DNA of 64,000 nucleotides from Myxococcota bacterium (GCA_022842935.1 JALHOP010000007.1:203592-267591), one strand, 5' to 3'; counted from the first letter of the stretch, positions 53,211 through 62,797 are shown. The notes: generated by a model not told the origin, from the sequence alone. Translations and numbers: made by a program.

Positions 53211-53867
53211 ATGCTTCGGCGGATCCTTGCGGCGATAGTGGTAAGTGCTCTTTTTTCCGCGAGCGCGTCAGCCGCCCCCAGGAAAGAAGTCGCAGAAGAC
53301 GAAGGCACGAAGAAGGCGAAGGCGCTCTTCAAGGCGGCAGAGACCGACTTCGCGCTCGGCCGTTTCCAGGAAGCGCTCGAGGGCTATTCGATGGCCTATG
53401 AAGCCAAGCCCTTGCCCGCGATGCTCTTCAACATTGGTCAGTGCCACTTCGAGCTCGCGAGCTATGAGCGCGCCATCTTCTTCTACGAGCAGTTTCTCCG
53501 TGGCGACGTCGATACCAAGAAGCGCCAGCTCGCCAACAAACGCCTGCAAGAGGCGAAAGTCGCTTACGCGGCGGCCGAAGAGAAGCGTCAGCGTGAAGAG
53601 GCCGAGGAGCGCGAACGTCAAGAGCTAGCGATGCGCGCGCAAGAGCAAGCCCACATGGCGGCCGTGAAACAGGCCGAGCTCGATGCGCAGCGACTGCGCC
53701 TTACCGAGCAGACGGCGGCTCCGGTTTATAAGAAGTGGTGGTTCTGGGCCGCTGCCGCCGGGGTGGTCGCCATCGCGACCACGACGATCATCCTCACCAC
53801 CCGCGGCGGCGATGACGAGCTGCCGAGCGGGGATTTGCCGACCATCGACGCCCGAGATCCTCTATGA
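53211..53867 (+). CDS. Exported TPR/coiled-coil protein with C-terminal membrane anchor
   Basis: ATG 53211 behind GGGAG gives 218 residues, with a signal peptide (MLRRILAAIVVSALFSASAS). Residues ~30-105 form TPR-type helices (LFKAAETDFALGRFQEALEG, MLFNIGQCHFELASYERAIF). About 110-160 is a highly charged coiled coil (AAEEKRQREEAEERERQEL). A C-terminal membrane helix (~175-200, YKKWWFWAAAAGVVAIATTT) ends in a short acidic tail. The stop overlaps the next gene (ATGA), so the TPR protein and the giant repeat lipoprotein are made together. Confidence 0.8.
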   Translation: MLRRILAAIVVSALFSASASAAPRKEVAEDEGTKKAKALFKAAETDFALGRFQEALEGYSMAYEAKPLPAMLFNIGQCHFELASYERAIFFYEQFLRGDVDTKKRQLANKRLQEAKVAYAAAEEKRQREEAEERERQELAMRAQEQAHMAAVKQAELDAQRLRLTEQTAAPVYKKWWFWAAAAGVVAIATTTIILTTRGGDDELPSGDLPTIDARDPL

Positions 53868-56800
53868 GCTACCGTCGTCTCGCGCGGGTTTGGGCCGCGG
53901 TGTGTTTGCTCCTGGTTGCCGCCTGTAGTGGTGGCGGCACCGCGGTGGTGACCGCGGTCAAGCTCACCGTCGAGTTCGGTGACGCCGCGGGCCTCGATCA
54001 GATCCGCGTCTATGCGAACTTCGCGAGCGGCGGCGGCAACGTCTTGCCGCCTGTCGTACGTCCCGAGGCGCGAGCGACGCTCGAAGGCACGAACACGAGC
54101 GTCGTCATCGTCTTTCCCGACGAGTACGCCGGCCGCGCCATGGTCTTGCGCGTCGACGGCATGCGAAGCGGTGCCATCGTCGGCTCGGGCATCGTGCCCG
54201 TAACGCTCAGCCGGCGCCGGCTCATCGAGACCTCCGTCCAGCTCGGCACAGCGGTCACATGCGGCGACAACATCACCGCCGAGGGCATCGAAGAGTGCGA
54301 CGACGGTAACGCAAACCAAGGCGACGGCTGCGATCAATATTGCTTCGCCGAGGGCGGCTTCACCTGCTTCATCGTTGGTTCACAGTCGACCTGCGTGTCT
54401 GCCAACACCCCAGCCTGCGGCAACACTGTCGACGACGACGGCGACGGCCTCACTGATTTGCAAGACCCAGGCTGCACCGGCAGCGGCGACGGAAGCGAAC
54501 GCAGCGACGCCAGTGGACCTCCGTGCGACAACGGAGTCGACGATGATGGTGACGGGACGCTCGACTACCGCATCGATGGCCGCGGCGATCCGGGTTGTGC
54601 TGACATCTTCGATTTCTCCGAGCGCGGTACAAGCAGCTGTGACGACGGCGTCGACAACGATGGCGATGGTCTTGCGGATGCGGGACCTAGCGCCGAAAAC
54701 GATCCCGGCTGCACCGGCCCCAACGACGGCGACGAGCGGGGCGCCCTCGCGTGTGACAACGGTGTCGACGACGACGGCGACGGGCGTGGTGACTTTTCGA
54801 TCGACGGCAATGGTGACATTGGCTGCACGTCAGCGACCGACCCTTCGGAGCGCGGCACCAACGCCTGCGACAACGGACTCGACGACGACAACGATGGTCG
54901 TGGTGACTTCAGCCTCGACGCCGAGATCTCGGATCCGGGCTGCGACTCTCCGCTCGACAACAGCGAGCGAGGATCACGACCCTGCGACGACGACGTCGAC
55001 AACGACAACGACGGGGTCAGGGACTACAGTCCGAGTGGCCTCGGCGATCCAGGTTGTGAGTCGTCACTCGACCTGTCCGAGCGTGGGGTCGCTCAGTGCG
55101 ATGACGGGATCGACCAAGACAACGACGGTCGAGCCGACTTTACGCTGAGCGAGCAGACCCGCGACCCGGGCTGCGCTGATCCCAACGACAACGACGAGAA
55201 GTGCTCTCCAGGTGCGGGTTGCCCGGCTTGCGACGACGGCATCAGTAACGGTGATTCCGACTCGCTGATCGACGCGCGTTTGGACCTCTTGGGCGACCCC
55301 GAGTGCACGGGACCGGACGACACGAGCGAAGACGGCTTCCCGGCCTGCAACGACGGTGAAGACAACGACAACGACGGCTTCGACGACCTCAACGACCCGG
55401 GCTGCTTCAATCTCTCCGACACCAGTGAGCGCGGTACGCTCGCCTGCGATGACGGCATGGATAACGACGGCGATGGGCTCGTCGACTACGTCTTCGAGCT
55501 GGGCGCGCCAACCGCCGATAGTGATCCGGGTTGTACTGGTCCCGACGACCCTTCAGAGCTCGGTATCGTCGTCTGCGATGACGGACTCGACAACGACGGC
55601 GACGGACGCATCGACTACAAGAGTAACGGCAGTGGCGATCCTGGCTGCGTCGCCGCGAGTGACACGAGTGAGCGTGGTGTTGCGCCGTGCGATGACGGGG
55701 CAGACAACGATGGCGACGGTCGCGCCGACTTCACCGTCGTCGGTACGAGCAGTGACCCGGGCTGCGCAAGCCTCGCGGATACCAGCGAGGTCGGTACGGC
55801 GGTTTGTGACGACGATATCGACAACGACAACGACGGCTTGCGCGACTTCCGACTGAGCGGCGGAGATCCGGGTTGTGCGTCACTGGCCGCGACTCTCGAG
55901 CGCTGCACCGGTGGCGGCTGCCCCGCCTGCGACAACGACGCGGACGACGACAACGACGGTCTACGCAATTTCCGGCTCGACGGCACCGGCGACCCAGGCT
56001 GTACCGACCGGGCCGACACCAATGAGCGATGTGTCAGCGGCGCCCTCGGTTGTGCCCAATGCGACGACGGCATCGACAACGAGCCGGACGGCGCGATCGA
56101 TTTCCGCCTCGATGGCAGCGGCGACATCCAGTGCACCAGCGCAACCGACCCCGCCGAGACGGGCAGCACCGCCTGCGCCGACGGACTCGACAACGATGGC
56201 GACGGCCGCGCTGACTTCAAGGTCGATGGGACCGGCGATCCGGGATGCACGAGCTCCGTCGACACAGACGAGCGCGAGTCGACTCTTGTCTGCGATAACG
56301 GTGTCGACGACGACAATGATGGCTTGCTCGGCGGTGGTATCGGCGGCGACCCCGGCTGCTCCGGACCGACCGACAGCACGGAGAAGTGCGCGCCCGGCGC
56401 CGGCTGCCCGCAGTGCGACGACGGTATCGACAACGACGGCGACGGGCGCGTCGACTTCAACCTGAATGCGGCGCTCTCCGACCCCGGCTGCGCGAGTCCC
56501 AACGACGACACCGAGACCGGCGCCAACGAGTGCGATGACGGCAGCGACAACGACAATGATGGGCGTACTGATTACAGGGTGCTCGCTGGCGGCGCGGTCG
56601 ATACCGCGACCTCCGACCCAGGGTGCACTGGGCCAAGCGACACGAGCGAGAAGCAAAACGGTATTCCCTGTGACGACAATCTCGACAATGACAGTGACGG
56701 CCGCACCGACTTCAACCTGAACGCGGGCCTCCTCGACCCCGGCTGTAGCGGCCCCGCCGACGGCAGCGAAAAGTGCGTGCCGGGCGCTGGGTGCCCACGG

Positions 56801-58012
56801 TGCGACGACGGCGTCGACAACGACGGCGACTCGTTCACCGACGTCAACGCGTTCGTGAGCACCTCGACCGACCTAGGCTGTGCAACGCCCGCGGACGATC
56901 TGGAGACCTGCAGCGGCACGACGTGTGCGGCGTGCGACAACGGTGTCGACGACGAGCCCGATGGCGCGACCGACATGGCGGACAGTGGTTGCTCCGATGG
57001 GCGCGACGACTCGGAGAATACCCTCACCATCGCGTGTCAAGACCTCATCGACAACGATGGCGACGGGCTCATCGACGCGGGGTCCGGCAACGACCCGGGT
57101 TGCAGCGACGCCAACGACACGAGCGAGCGCGGTACCACGGCGTGCGACAACGACTCCGACGACGACAACGATGGGCTATCGAACTTCCGCGTCGATGGCA
57201 GTGGCGACCCCGGTTGCTGGTCACCTATTGACACGAGCGAACGGTGTGTCACCGGCGCCCCCATTCCTGGCGGATGCCCGACGTGTGGCTGCTCGCTCTG
57301 CGATAACGGAATCGATGACGACGCCGACAACCGCAATGACTTTTCGAATGCGGCTTATGATCCGGGTGGCGCGGTCGGTAGTCGCGACCCAGGCTGTGAC
57401 GGGGTGACCGACAACACCGAGACCAGCGATGGTCTGGCCTGTGACAACACCCTCGATGACGACGGCGACGGTCTCAACAACTTCCGCGCTTCGGGCGGGG
57501 ACCCTGGCTGCACATCGCTCACCGACGCAAGCGAGCGCGAGGCCGGCCGCGTCTGCGACGATGACCTCGACAACGACAACGATGCCCTCTCGGATTTCGT
57601 CAGTGACCCAGGCAACCCCGCCTATGCCAATCGTGACCCAGGGTGCATTGGCCCGAACGACACCGATGAGCGCGAGAGCGGCGGCGCTGATTGTGACGAC
57701 GGCGTCGACAACGACAACGACGGCGCCATTGACTTCGTGCAAGGCGGAACAGGTGACTTGGGCTGCGACAGCGCCCTCGACGTCAGCGAGCTCAGCCCCA
57801 CGCTTGTTTGCGACGACGGCATCGACAACGACGTTCCCGCTGACGGGCTCGCCGACTTCCGCCTCACCGGGGGGGACCCGGCATGCTCGAGCACGAGTGA
57901 CTCCTCCGAAGCCTTCGCTTGTGAAGATGGTCTCGACAATGATGGTCAGGGCGGAATCGACCTCGCCGACTCGGATTGCAGTGGCCCGACCGACGACGAC
58001 GAAAGCCAATGA
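53864..58012 (+). CDS. Giant lipoprotein with DUF4215 module and 30 Cys/Asp repeats
   Basis: A 1,382-residue protein, signal MSYRRLARVWAAVCLLLVAAC (Cys21). Residues ~25-125 are a beta domain. About 130-180 is a DUF4215/Myxococcus Cys-rich module (EECDDGNANQGDGCDQYCF). From ~185 to the end I count 30 tandem units of 28-44 residues. Each follows the plan CDDG-x-DNDGDG-x-x-D ... DPGC ... D-x-SE, with two Cys and an EF-hand-like DxDxDG loop. Several units are preceded by an extra CxxGxGCPxC-type link. Expected properties are calcium binding, one disulfide per unit and a long rod on the cell surface. It overlaps the TPR gene by 4 bases. Repeat number may vary between strains. Confidence 0.85.
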   Translation: MSYRRLARVWAAVCLLLVAACSGGGTAVVTAVKLTVEFGDAAGLDQIRVYANFASGGGNVLPPVVRPEARATLEGTNTSVVIVFPDEYAGRAMVLRVDGMRSGAIVGSGIVPVTLSRRRLIETSVQLGTAVTCGDNITAEGIEECDDGNANQGDGCDQYCFAEGGFTCFIVGSQSTCVSANTPACGNTVDDDGDGLTDLQDPGCTGSGDGSERSDASGPPCDNGVDDDGDGTLDYRIDGRGDPGCADIFDFSERGTSSCDDGVDNDGDGLADAGPSAENDPGCTGPNDGDERGALACDNGVDDDGDGRGDFSIDGNGDIGCTSATDPSERGTNACDNGLDDDNDGRGDFSLDAEISDPGCDSPLDNSERGSRPCDDDVDNDNDGVRDYSPSGLGDPGCESSLDLSERGVAQCDDGIDQDNDGRADFTLSEQTRDPGCADPNDNDEKCSPGAGCPACDDGISNGDSDSLIDARLDLLGDPECTGPDDTSEDGFPACNDGEDNDNDGFDDLNDPGCFNLSDTSERGTLACDDGMDNDGDGLVDYVFELGAPTADSDPGCTGPDDPSELGIVVCDDGLDNDGDGRIDYKSNGSGDPGCVAASDTSERGVAPCDDGADNDGDGRADFTVVGTSSDPGCASLADTSEVGTAVCDDDIDNDNDGLRDFRLSGGDPGCASLAATLERCTGGGCPACDNDADDDNDGLRNFRLDGTGDPGCTDRADTNERCVSGALGCAQCDDGIDNEPDGAIDFRLDGSGDIQCTSATDPAETGSTACADGLDNDGDGRADFKVDGTGDPGCTSSVDTDERESTLVCDNGVDDDNDGLLGGGIGGDPGCSGPTDSTEKCAPGAGCPQCDDGIDNDGDGRVDFNLNAALSDPGCASPNDDTETGANECDDGSDNDNDGRTDYRVLAGGAVDTATSDPGCTGPSDTSEKQNGIPCDDNLDNDSDGRTDFNLNAGLLDPGCSGPADGSEKCVPGAGCPRCDDGVDNDGDSFTDVNAFVSTSTDLGCATPADDLETCSGTTCAACDNGVDDEPDGATDMADSGCSDGRDDSENTLTIACQDLIDNDGDGLIDAGSGNDPGCSDANDTSERGTTACDNDSDDDNDGLSNFRVDGSGDPGCWSPIDTSERCVTGAPIPGGCPTCGCSLCDNGIDDDADNRNDFSNAAYDPGGAVGSRDPGCDGVTDNTETSDGLACDNTLDDDGDGLNNFRASGGDPGCTSLTDASEREAGRVCDDDLDNDNDALSDFVSDPGNPAYANRDPGCIGPNDTDERESGGADCDDGVDNDNDGAIDFVQGGTGDLGCDSALDVSELSPTLVCDDGIDNDVPADGLADFRLTGGDPACSSTSDSSEAFACEDGLDNDGQGGIDLADSDCSGPTDDDESQ
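54416..58009 (+). repeat. In-gene tandem repeat array (30 units, about 84-132 bases each)
   Basis: Each unit encodes a CDDGxDNDGDG...DPGC...SE module. The units vary in length and in the middle section but keep the first and last parts. DNA repetition of GACAACGAC-type runs is visible throughout and would make the region prone to recombination and to assembly errors. Confidence 0.85.
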
Positions 58013-58087
58013 AGGGGTTCTGCCGCGTCCTGGGGGACGATTTGAGGCTTGATCAGCAGCCCCCGGCGTGGAGATAGTGTTCGCTAG

Positions 58088-58639
58088 ATGAACGTTGTGT
58101 TGACGCCGGGTGAGTACGAGACCCTGTCCCACTACGTGGCAGACGCTCGCCTTTTACCTCCCGAGGACTTCCGCCAGCGCCACGGCGACGCCTTCCTGGT
58201 GCATGAGGCGGGCATGAACAGCTTAAAGCCTGTTCCGCGCACCAAGGCGACAGTGGCCATCGACACGATGGCCGAGAGCACGACACCGGGAGCGCCGGCC
58301 ATCAGGCTCAACTTCGCGGTGTTTCCGGTGCGCCGCACGGGCCGATCGCCGTTTCCGAATTTCATCTCCATCGGTCGGGCCAAGAGCAACGACGTCATCA
58401 TCGAGGACGAGTCAGTCTCGAAGTTTCATGCGTTCTTTCGCCGCACCGACAGCGGTGAGTTCGTGTTGCAAGATGGTGGTTCGAAGAACGGCACGTCCGT
58501 CGATGGTGACGAGGTCCCCGAGAAGAACAAGGGGGGCCCCGTCGTCGTCGAGTCGGGCATGCGGATCCGTTTTGGCAATGTCGAAATGACGTTCTTGGTC
58601 GCCTCCGAGTTCGCGGACCTCGTGAAGCGAAGTATGTAG
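58088..58639 (+). CDS. FHA-domain protein
   Basis: A 183-residue cytosolic protein. The FHA fold occupies ~75-175: ISIGRAKSNDVIIEDESVSK (the GR..xxDI signature), FHAFFRRTDSGEFVLQDGGS, KNGTSVDG and IRFGNVEMTFL. FHA domains bind phosphothreonine, so it is a natural reader for the kinase encoded at 51540. The N-terminal ~70 residues (LTPGEYETLSHYVADARLLP, DFRQRHGDAFLV) are of unknown fold. The start at ATG 58088 follows a weak site. Confidence 0.88.
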   Translation: MNVVLTPGEYETLSHYVADARLLPPEDFRQRHGDAFLVHEAGMNSLKPVPRTKATVAIDTMAESTTPGAPAIRLNFAVFPVRRTGRSPFPNFISIGRAKSNDVIIEDESVSKFHAFFRRTDSGEFVLQDGGSKNGTSVDGDEVPEKNKGGPVVVESGMRIRFGNVEMTFLVASEFADLVKRSM

Positions 58640-58675
58640 ATAACCCGCTCGGGGCCGGGCTCGGTCATCGGCGGT

Positions 58676-58713
58676 CGGTCTTCGGCAATCGGTCTTCGGG
58701 CAATCGGTCTTCG
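58676..58713 (+). repeat. Short tandem repeat of CGGTCTTCGG(G)CAAT
   Basis: Two full units (CGGTCTTCGGCAAT and CGGTCTTCGGGCAAT) and one partial unit CGGTCTTCG lie in tandem upstream of the phosphomutase start. This is a small variable-number repeat in the leader of that gene; no function is assigned. Confidence 0.7.
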
Positions 58714-58735
58714 TTTCTGGGGAAGGGGTTCCAAC

Positions 58736-60445
58736 GTGTCTCTGGTAGAAATCGCTCGCGCCTGGCTCGCCCAGGATCCCGACCCCAACACCCGCGCCGA
58801 AGTCGAACGACTGATCACCGCCGCCGACCAAACAGGCCTCGCCGACCGCTTCGGCACGCGCCTCGCCTTTGGCACTGCCGGCCTGCGTGGCCTCTTCGGT
58901 GCGGGGCCCAACCGCATGAATCGCCTCGTCGTTCGCCAGACCACGAGTGGGCTCGCCGCCTACCTCCTCGAGCACATCAACGAAGCCGGTCGCCGTGGCG
59001 TTGTTGTCGGCTATGACGGCCGCCGCCAATCGCGCGAGTTCGCGCGTGACACGGCCTCGGTGCTCGCTGGGTACGGGATTGTCGTGCACCTGTTCGACCG
59101 TGAGCTGCCGACGCCACTGACTGCTTTCGCGGTCAAAGAGTACGGCGCCGCTGCTGGCGTGATGATTACGGCCAGCCACAACCCGCCAGACTACAACGGC
59201 TACAAGGTTTACTGGGAAAACGGCGCCCAGATCATCTCACCCATCGACGAAGGCATCGCCTTCGCTATCGAAAAAGCCGCCAAGAGCGAGATCCTTTGGC
59301 GAGACTGCGACGGGGCGGCGCGTGACGGCATCGTACGGACTCTCGGTAGCGACTCCATCGAGGCCTACTTGAAGGCGGTGCGGGCTCTGTCCGTCCATCC
59401 GGTGACGCCTGCCCGCGGCAACATGGTCATCGCCTACACCCCAATGCACGGCGTCGGTGCGGCGGTCACGGAGACCGCGCTCGCGCGCGCCGGCTTCACG
59501 AAGGTCCACACCGTCGCGGAGCAACGGCTGCCGGACGGCGAGTTCCCGACTGTGAAGTTTCCGAATCCAGAAGAGCCCGGCGCGATGGATCTCGCCATCG
59601 CGTTGGCGACGAAGGTCAAGGCTGACCTGGTCATGGCCAACGACCCTGACGCCGATCGGCTAGCAGTCGGACTGCCACACCCGAGCGGCGGCTATCGCAT
59701 GCTCACTGGAGATCAGGTCGGCGTGCTTCTCGGCGACGACCTCATCGCCGCGCAGCCCAAGAACGCGGTGGTCGGCTGTTCGATCGTGTCCTCGCGCATG
59801 CTCGGCCTCATTGCCCGCGCTCGCGGCGCCGACCACTTCGAGACGCTGACGGGCTTCAAGTGGATCGCCAACGCCGCCATCGCCCACCGCGCGCGCGGCC
59901 GGCACTTCGTCTTCGGCTACGAAGAGGCGCTCGGCTACACCATCGGCGAGCTCGTGCGCGACAAGGATGGGGTGTCCGCGGTAGTCGCCTTTGCCGAGCT
60001 CGCGGCCAGCTGTGCGGAGCGGGGCGAGACCCTCTGGCAGCGACTCGAGAAGCTCTACCGTGAGCACGGCCTGTTTCTCACCATGCAAAAGAGCCTGGCG
60101 CTCAAACCCGGCGCCTCCGTTGGCGCAGCTCTACGCGCAAACCCCCCCAGGCAGATCGGGCGTCGCGCAGTCGTGCGCACCTTGGACTTCGCCACCGCTA
60201 CGGCGACCACCCATCGTGGCGACGAGGAGCCAATCGACCTACCGAAGAGCGATGTGCTGATCTATCTGCTCGAGGACGACGCGCGGGTCATCGTCAGGCC
60301 CTCCGGTACCGAGCCGAAGCTCAAGTGCTACTACGAGGTGCGCGAGACGGTGGCGGCGGGCGAGCCCATCGAGCAAGCGGAAGGTCGGGCCAAGCGGATG
60401 CTCGACGAGCTCGCACAGCAGCACGGGGCGACGCTTAGCGGCTGA
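58736..60445 (+). CDS. Phosphohexomutase (phosphoglucomutase/phosphomannomutase family)
   Basis: GTG 58736 behind GGGGAAGGGG gives 569 residues, a length like PGM2-type mutases. All four active-site loops are present: GVMITASHNPPDYNGYK (phosphoserine), NDPDADRLAVGLPH (metal), FGYEEALGYTIG (sugar) and VIVRPSGTEPKLKC (phosphate). It interconverts hexose 1- and 6-phosphates, supplying precursors for glycogen, polysaccharide or nucleotide sugars. The exact sugar specificity (glucose, mannose or pentose) cannot be read from sequence alone. Confidence 0.93.
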   Translation: MSLVEIARAWLAQDPDPNTRAEVERLITAADQTGLADRFGTRLAFGTAGLRGLFGAGPNRMNRLVVRQTTSGLAAYLLEHINEAGRRGVVVGYDGRRQSREFARDTASVLAGYGIVVHLFDRELPTPLTAFAVKEYGAAAGVMITASHNPPDYNGYKVYWENGAQIISPIDEGIAFAIEKAAKSEILWRDCDGAARDGIVRTLGSDSIEAYLKAVRALSVHPVTPARGNMVIAYTPMHGVGAAVTETALARAGFTKVHTVAEQRLPDGEFPTVKFPNPEEPGAMDLAIALATKVKADLVMANDPDADRLAVGLPHPSGGYRMLTGDQVGVLLGDDLIAAQPKNAVVGCSIVSSRMLGLIARARGADHFETLTGFKWIANAAIAHRARGRHFVFGYEEALGYTIGELVRDKDGVSAVVAFAELAASCAERGETLWQRLEKLYREHGLFLTMQKSLALKPGASVGAALRANPPRQIGRRAVVRTLDFATATATTHRGDEEPIDLPKSDVLIYLLEDDARVIVRPSGTEPKLKCYYEVRETVAAGEPIEQAEGRAKRMLDELAQQHGATLSG

Positions 60446-60919
60446 CACGCGGACCAGCGTGCTCATCTAGCATCCGCCTGAGTGATGAACGCTTTCCTCT
60501 ACCGCTCGATGTCGAGGGGGGCTCCCCGACCCTGACAGCGTGCCGACGCATCACGTCGATTCTTCAGGCGACTTGTTTGGCCGCAATAGCGGTCACAAAT
60601 GAACTGTGAATTAATAGAAGAAACGTTCATAATCTGGCGCCGAACAAAGTACTTTACCTTAAATTGCGTGATAAATTACGCGGTTTTGTGCGGTAAAGCC
60701 TTACAAACACGTGCATGTCAGGTTTATTGGGGTGATTGTTGTTGCGGGTGTTGATTGATTCGGGCTAAACAATGGCCCTGTGGTTGAGCGTGGAAAGCAG
60801 CTGTTCGGCGCCAGGGTAACTCTTACCTCGACCCCGTTCAGACGGCCTTCCGCGACGCGCTGCAATGGTTTCCCTGTCGGTTGGTCGACCGACAACGTCA
60901 CAGAGAGCTGAGGTGCGGC
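60446..60919. other. AT-rich intergenic leader upstream of the cold-shock gene
   Basis: About 470 bases without a gene. Between ~60590 and ~60770 the sequence is markedly AT-rich (AATGAACTGTGAATTAATAG, TTTACCTTAAATTGCG, GATAAATTACGC), unlike the rest of the window. An AT-rich promoter and a long untranslated leader are usual for CspA-type genes, where the leader RNA changes fold with temperature. I see no clear terminator for the phosphomutase gene in the first part. Confidence 0.55.
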
Positions 60920-61147
60920 ATGGCAGGTGAGCAGATGGAGAAGGCGAGCGGTACGGTGAAGTGGTTCAACGACAGCAAGGGATTCGGCTTCATCACCCCT
61001 GCTGACGGCGGCGAAGACGTGTTCGTCCATTTCACAGCAATTATGGCGGATGGCTTCAAGTCGCTCGCCGAGGGCCAGCGCGTGGAGTTCGAGGTCGTTC
61101 GTGGCGACAAGGGCCTTCAGGCCAAGTCGGTTCGCGCCCTCGCGTAA
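60920..61147 (+). CDS. Cold-shock domain protein (Csp family)
   Basis: ATG 60920 gives 75 residues; ATG 60935 is an alternative. A single cold-shock domain with [20 protein letters not shown] (RNP1) and [10 protein letters not shown] (RNP2) binds single-stranded RNA and DNA. The long AT-rich leader upstream and a hairpin just after the stop suggest a monocistronic, strongly expressed unit. It converges with comM, whose last codons form part of the downstream hairpin. Confidence 0.95.
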   Translation: MAGEQMEKASGTVKWFNDSKGFGFITPADGGEDVFVHFTAIMADGFKSLAEGQRVEFEVVRGDKGLQAKSVRALA

Positions 61148-61160
61148 CTTATAGGGGAGA

Positions 61161-62699
61161 TCATGCCGCTAGCTCTTCGGCTAGCGGCTGTCTATCCAAG
61201 ACACGAAAGCCCAGCGCCTCACGCACGTGCCCGATATCAACGTCGGCTGCGCCCGCGAGGTCCGCGATGGTTCGTGCCACTTTCAAGGCTCGCGTCACTG
61301 CACGGGTGGACAGCCCGTGCCTCTCGATCGCTTGCTCGAGCAGGCGAACGACCTCGGTGTCGAGCTGGACGTGCGCTTCGATATCGGGCTGCCCCATCAT
61401 CGCATTGCAGCGGCCGTTACCCAGCCGCGTGGTTTGGCGCACCCGCGCCGCTTCGACGCGCCCGCGTACGACAGAGCTACTCTCGGCCGCGCCATCGCGT
61501 CGCGTGAGCTCGCGGTAAGGGACCGCGTCGACGGTGACGTGAAGGTCGATGCGGTCGAGAAGCGGGCCGGAAACGCGCGAGCGATAGCGCTGGACTACGT
61601 CGAGTCCGCACAGGCACGGGCGGGACGACGCGCTGGTCGCGTCACTGTAGTGTCCGCAGGGGCAGGGGTTCATCGCCGCGATCAGCAGACTCCGTGCCGG
61701 ATAGATGACCGCGATGGCGGCCCGTGAAACGTGGATGACGCCATCTTCGAGGGGCTCACGTAGGGCCTCGAGGGCGCGTCGAGAAAACTCTGGTAGCTCG
61801 TCGAGAAAGAGCACGCCGCAGTGAGCGAGCGAGACTTCTCCTGGTCGTGGCGGCGAGCCACCCCCGCACAATGCAACGTCGCTGGCGGTGTGATGCGGGG
61901 CTCGAAACGGGCGAGCGTCGTAGGCCGTGTCGAAGTCTCCCACAGCCGAGCGTATGCGCATCGACTCGATCTGCTCCTCGGGTGTGAGCGGGGGCATGAT
62001 CGTCGGCAACCGTCGCGCGAGCATGGTCTTGCCGCTGCCGGGGGGCCCGATCATCAGCATGTTGTGGCCGCCAGCCGCCGCGATCTCGAGCGCTCTCTTG
62101 GCGCGCGGTTGACCGTAGACTTCCGAAAGACACGGACCTCGCCTCGTCACGTGCGACCTGGGCGCCCTGATGTGCGGCGCGATCACTGTTTTGCCCGTGA
62201 GATGAGCGACCACGTCGCTCAAGTTGCGCGCTCCGATGATGTCGATGCCGGTGATATGGCTCGCCTCGTCCGCGTTCGCGGCGGCCAAGACGAGCTCGCG
62301 GTCACCACGACGCTTGGCGAGATCAGCCACCATCAGCGCGCCGCGTACCGATTGCAGCGCGCCGCTCAACGAAAGCTCGCCGTAGAACATGCGGCCTTCG
62401 AGGCTCGCGTCAGCCAACGCGCCGTAGACCTTGAGCAAGCCGATGACGACCGCCAGATCGAGCGCACTCGCGGTCTTGGGGAGCTCGGCAGGCAGCAGGC
62501 TGACGATGGTGCGCTCTTTGGAGAGGGCGAGCCCCGAGCCGGTCACCGCGGAGGTGATGCGCGGCAGAGACTCGCGCATCGCGCCACGCGCAAGGCCAAC
62601 CAGATGAATACCCGGGAGGCCTCCGCCTTTGAATACCTCCGCGATAACGGGCAGGGCTTCGATACCAAAGATGGTCGCAGTCGTGCATCGCGTGAACAT
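61161..62699 (-). CDS. comM: ComM/YifB-family Mg-chelatase-like AAA+ ATPase
   Basis: ATG 62699 gives 512 residues. The N-terminal domain has TATIFGIEALPVIAEVFKGG, GLPGIHLVGLA and SLLPAELPKTASALDLAVVI. The AAA+ core has LMIGPPGSGKTMLARRLP (Walker A) and GVLFLDELPEF (Walker B). APHHTASDVALCGGG and MNPCPCGHYSD form the Mg-chelatase-type insert with Cys residues, and the C-terminal helices follow (LSTRAVTRALKVARTIADLA). ComM is a hexameric branch-migration helicase for natural transformation. The gene is alone on its strand; comM homologues are widespread, so its presence does not by itself prove competence. Confidence 0.93.
   Translation of the reverse strand: MFTRCTTATIFGIEALPVIAEVFKGGGLPGIHLVGLARGAMRESLPRITSAVTGSGLALSKERTIVSLLPAELPKTASALDLAVVIGLLKVYGALADASLEGRMFYGELSLSGALQSVRGALMVADLAKRRGDRELVLAAANADEASHITGIDIIGARNLSDVVAHLTGKTVIAPHIRAPRSHVTRRGPCLSEVYGQPRAKRALEIAAAGGHNMLMIGPPGSGKTMLARRLPTIMPPLTPEEQIESMRIRSAVGDFDTAYDARPFRAPHHTASDVALCGGGSPPRPGEVSLAHCGVLFLDELPEFSRRALEALREPLEDGVIHVSRAAIAVIYPARSLLIAAMNPCPCGHYSDATSASSRPCLCGLDVVQRYRSRVSGPLLDRIDLHVTVDAVPYRELTRRDGAAESSSVVRGRVEAARVRQTTRLGNGRCNAMMGQPDIEAHVQLDTEVVRLLEQAIERHGLSTRAVTRALKVARTIADLAGAADVDIGHVREALGFRVLDRQPLAEELAA
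61165..61188. terminator. Hairpin after csp, overlapping the comM 3' end
   Basis: A perfect 9-bp stem GCCGCTAGC / GCTAGCGGC with the loop TCTTCG follows the csp stop by 18 bases and lies within the last codons of comM on the other strand. It is followed by TGTCTATCC and not by a T run, so termination may be partial. Confidence 0.6.
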
Positions 62700-62797
62700 G
62701 CACGCACGACTAAGCAACTCCCGCGCCAGTGACTTTACCTAGGACAGGGGCCCGTCATGCGTGGCCCGTGTCGCACGTTGCTACGCGCTTTTTGGGG

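Noticed and set aside
54416-58009. CRISPR array or non-coding satellite, because of the regular repetition
   Set aside because: The repeats keep one reading frame with conserved Cys and Asp codons and variable synonymous positions, so they are protein repeats.
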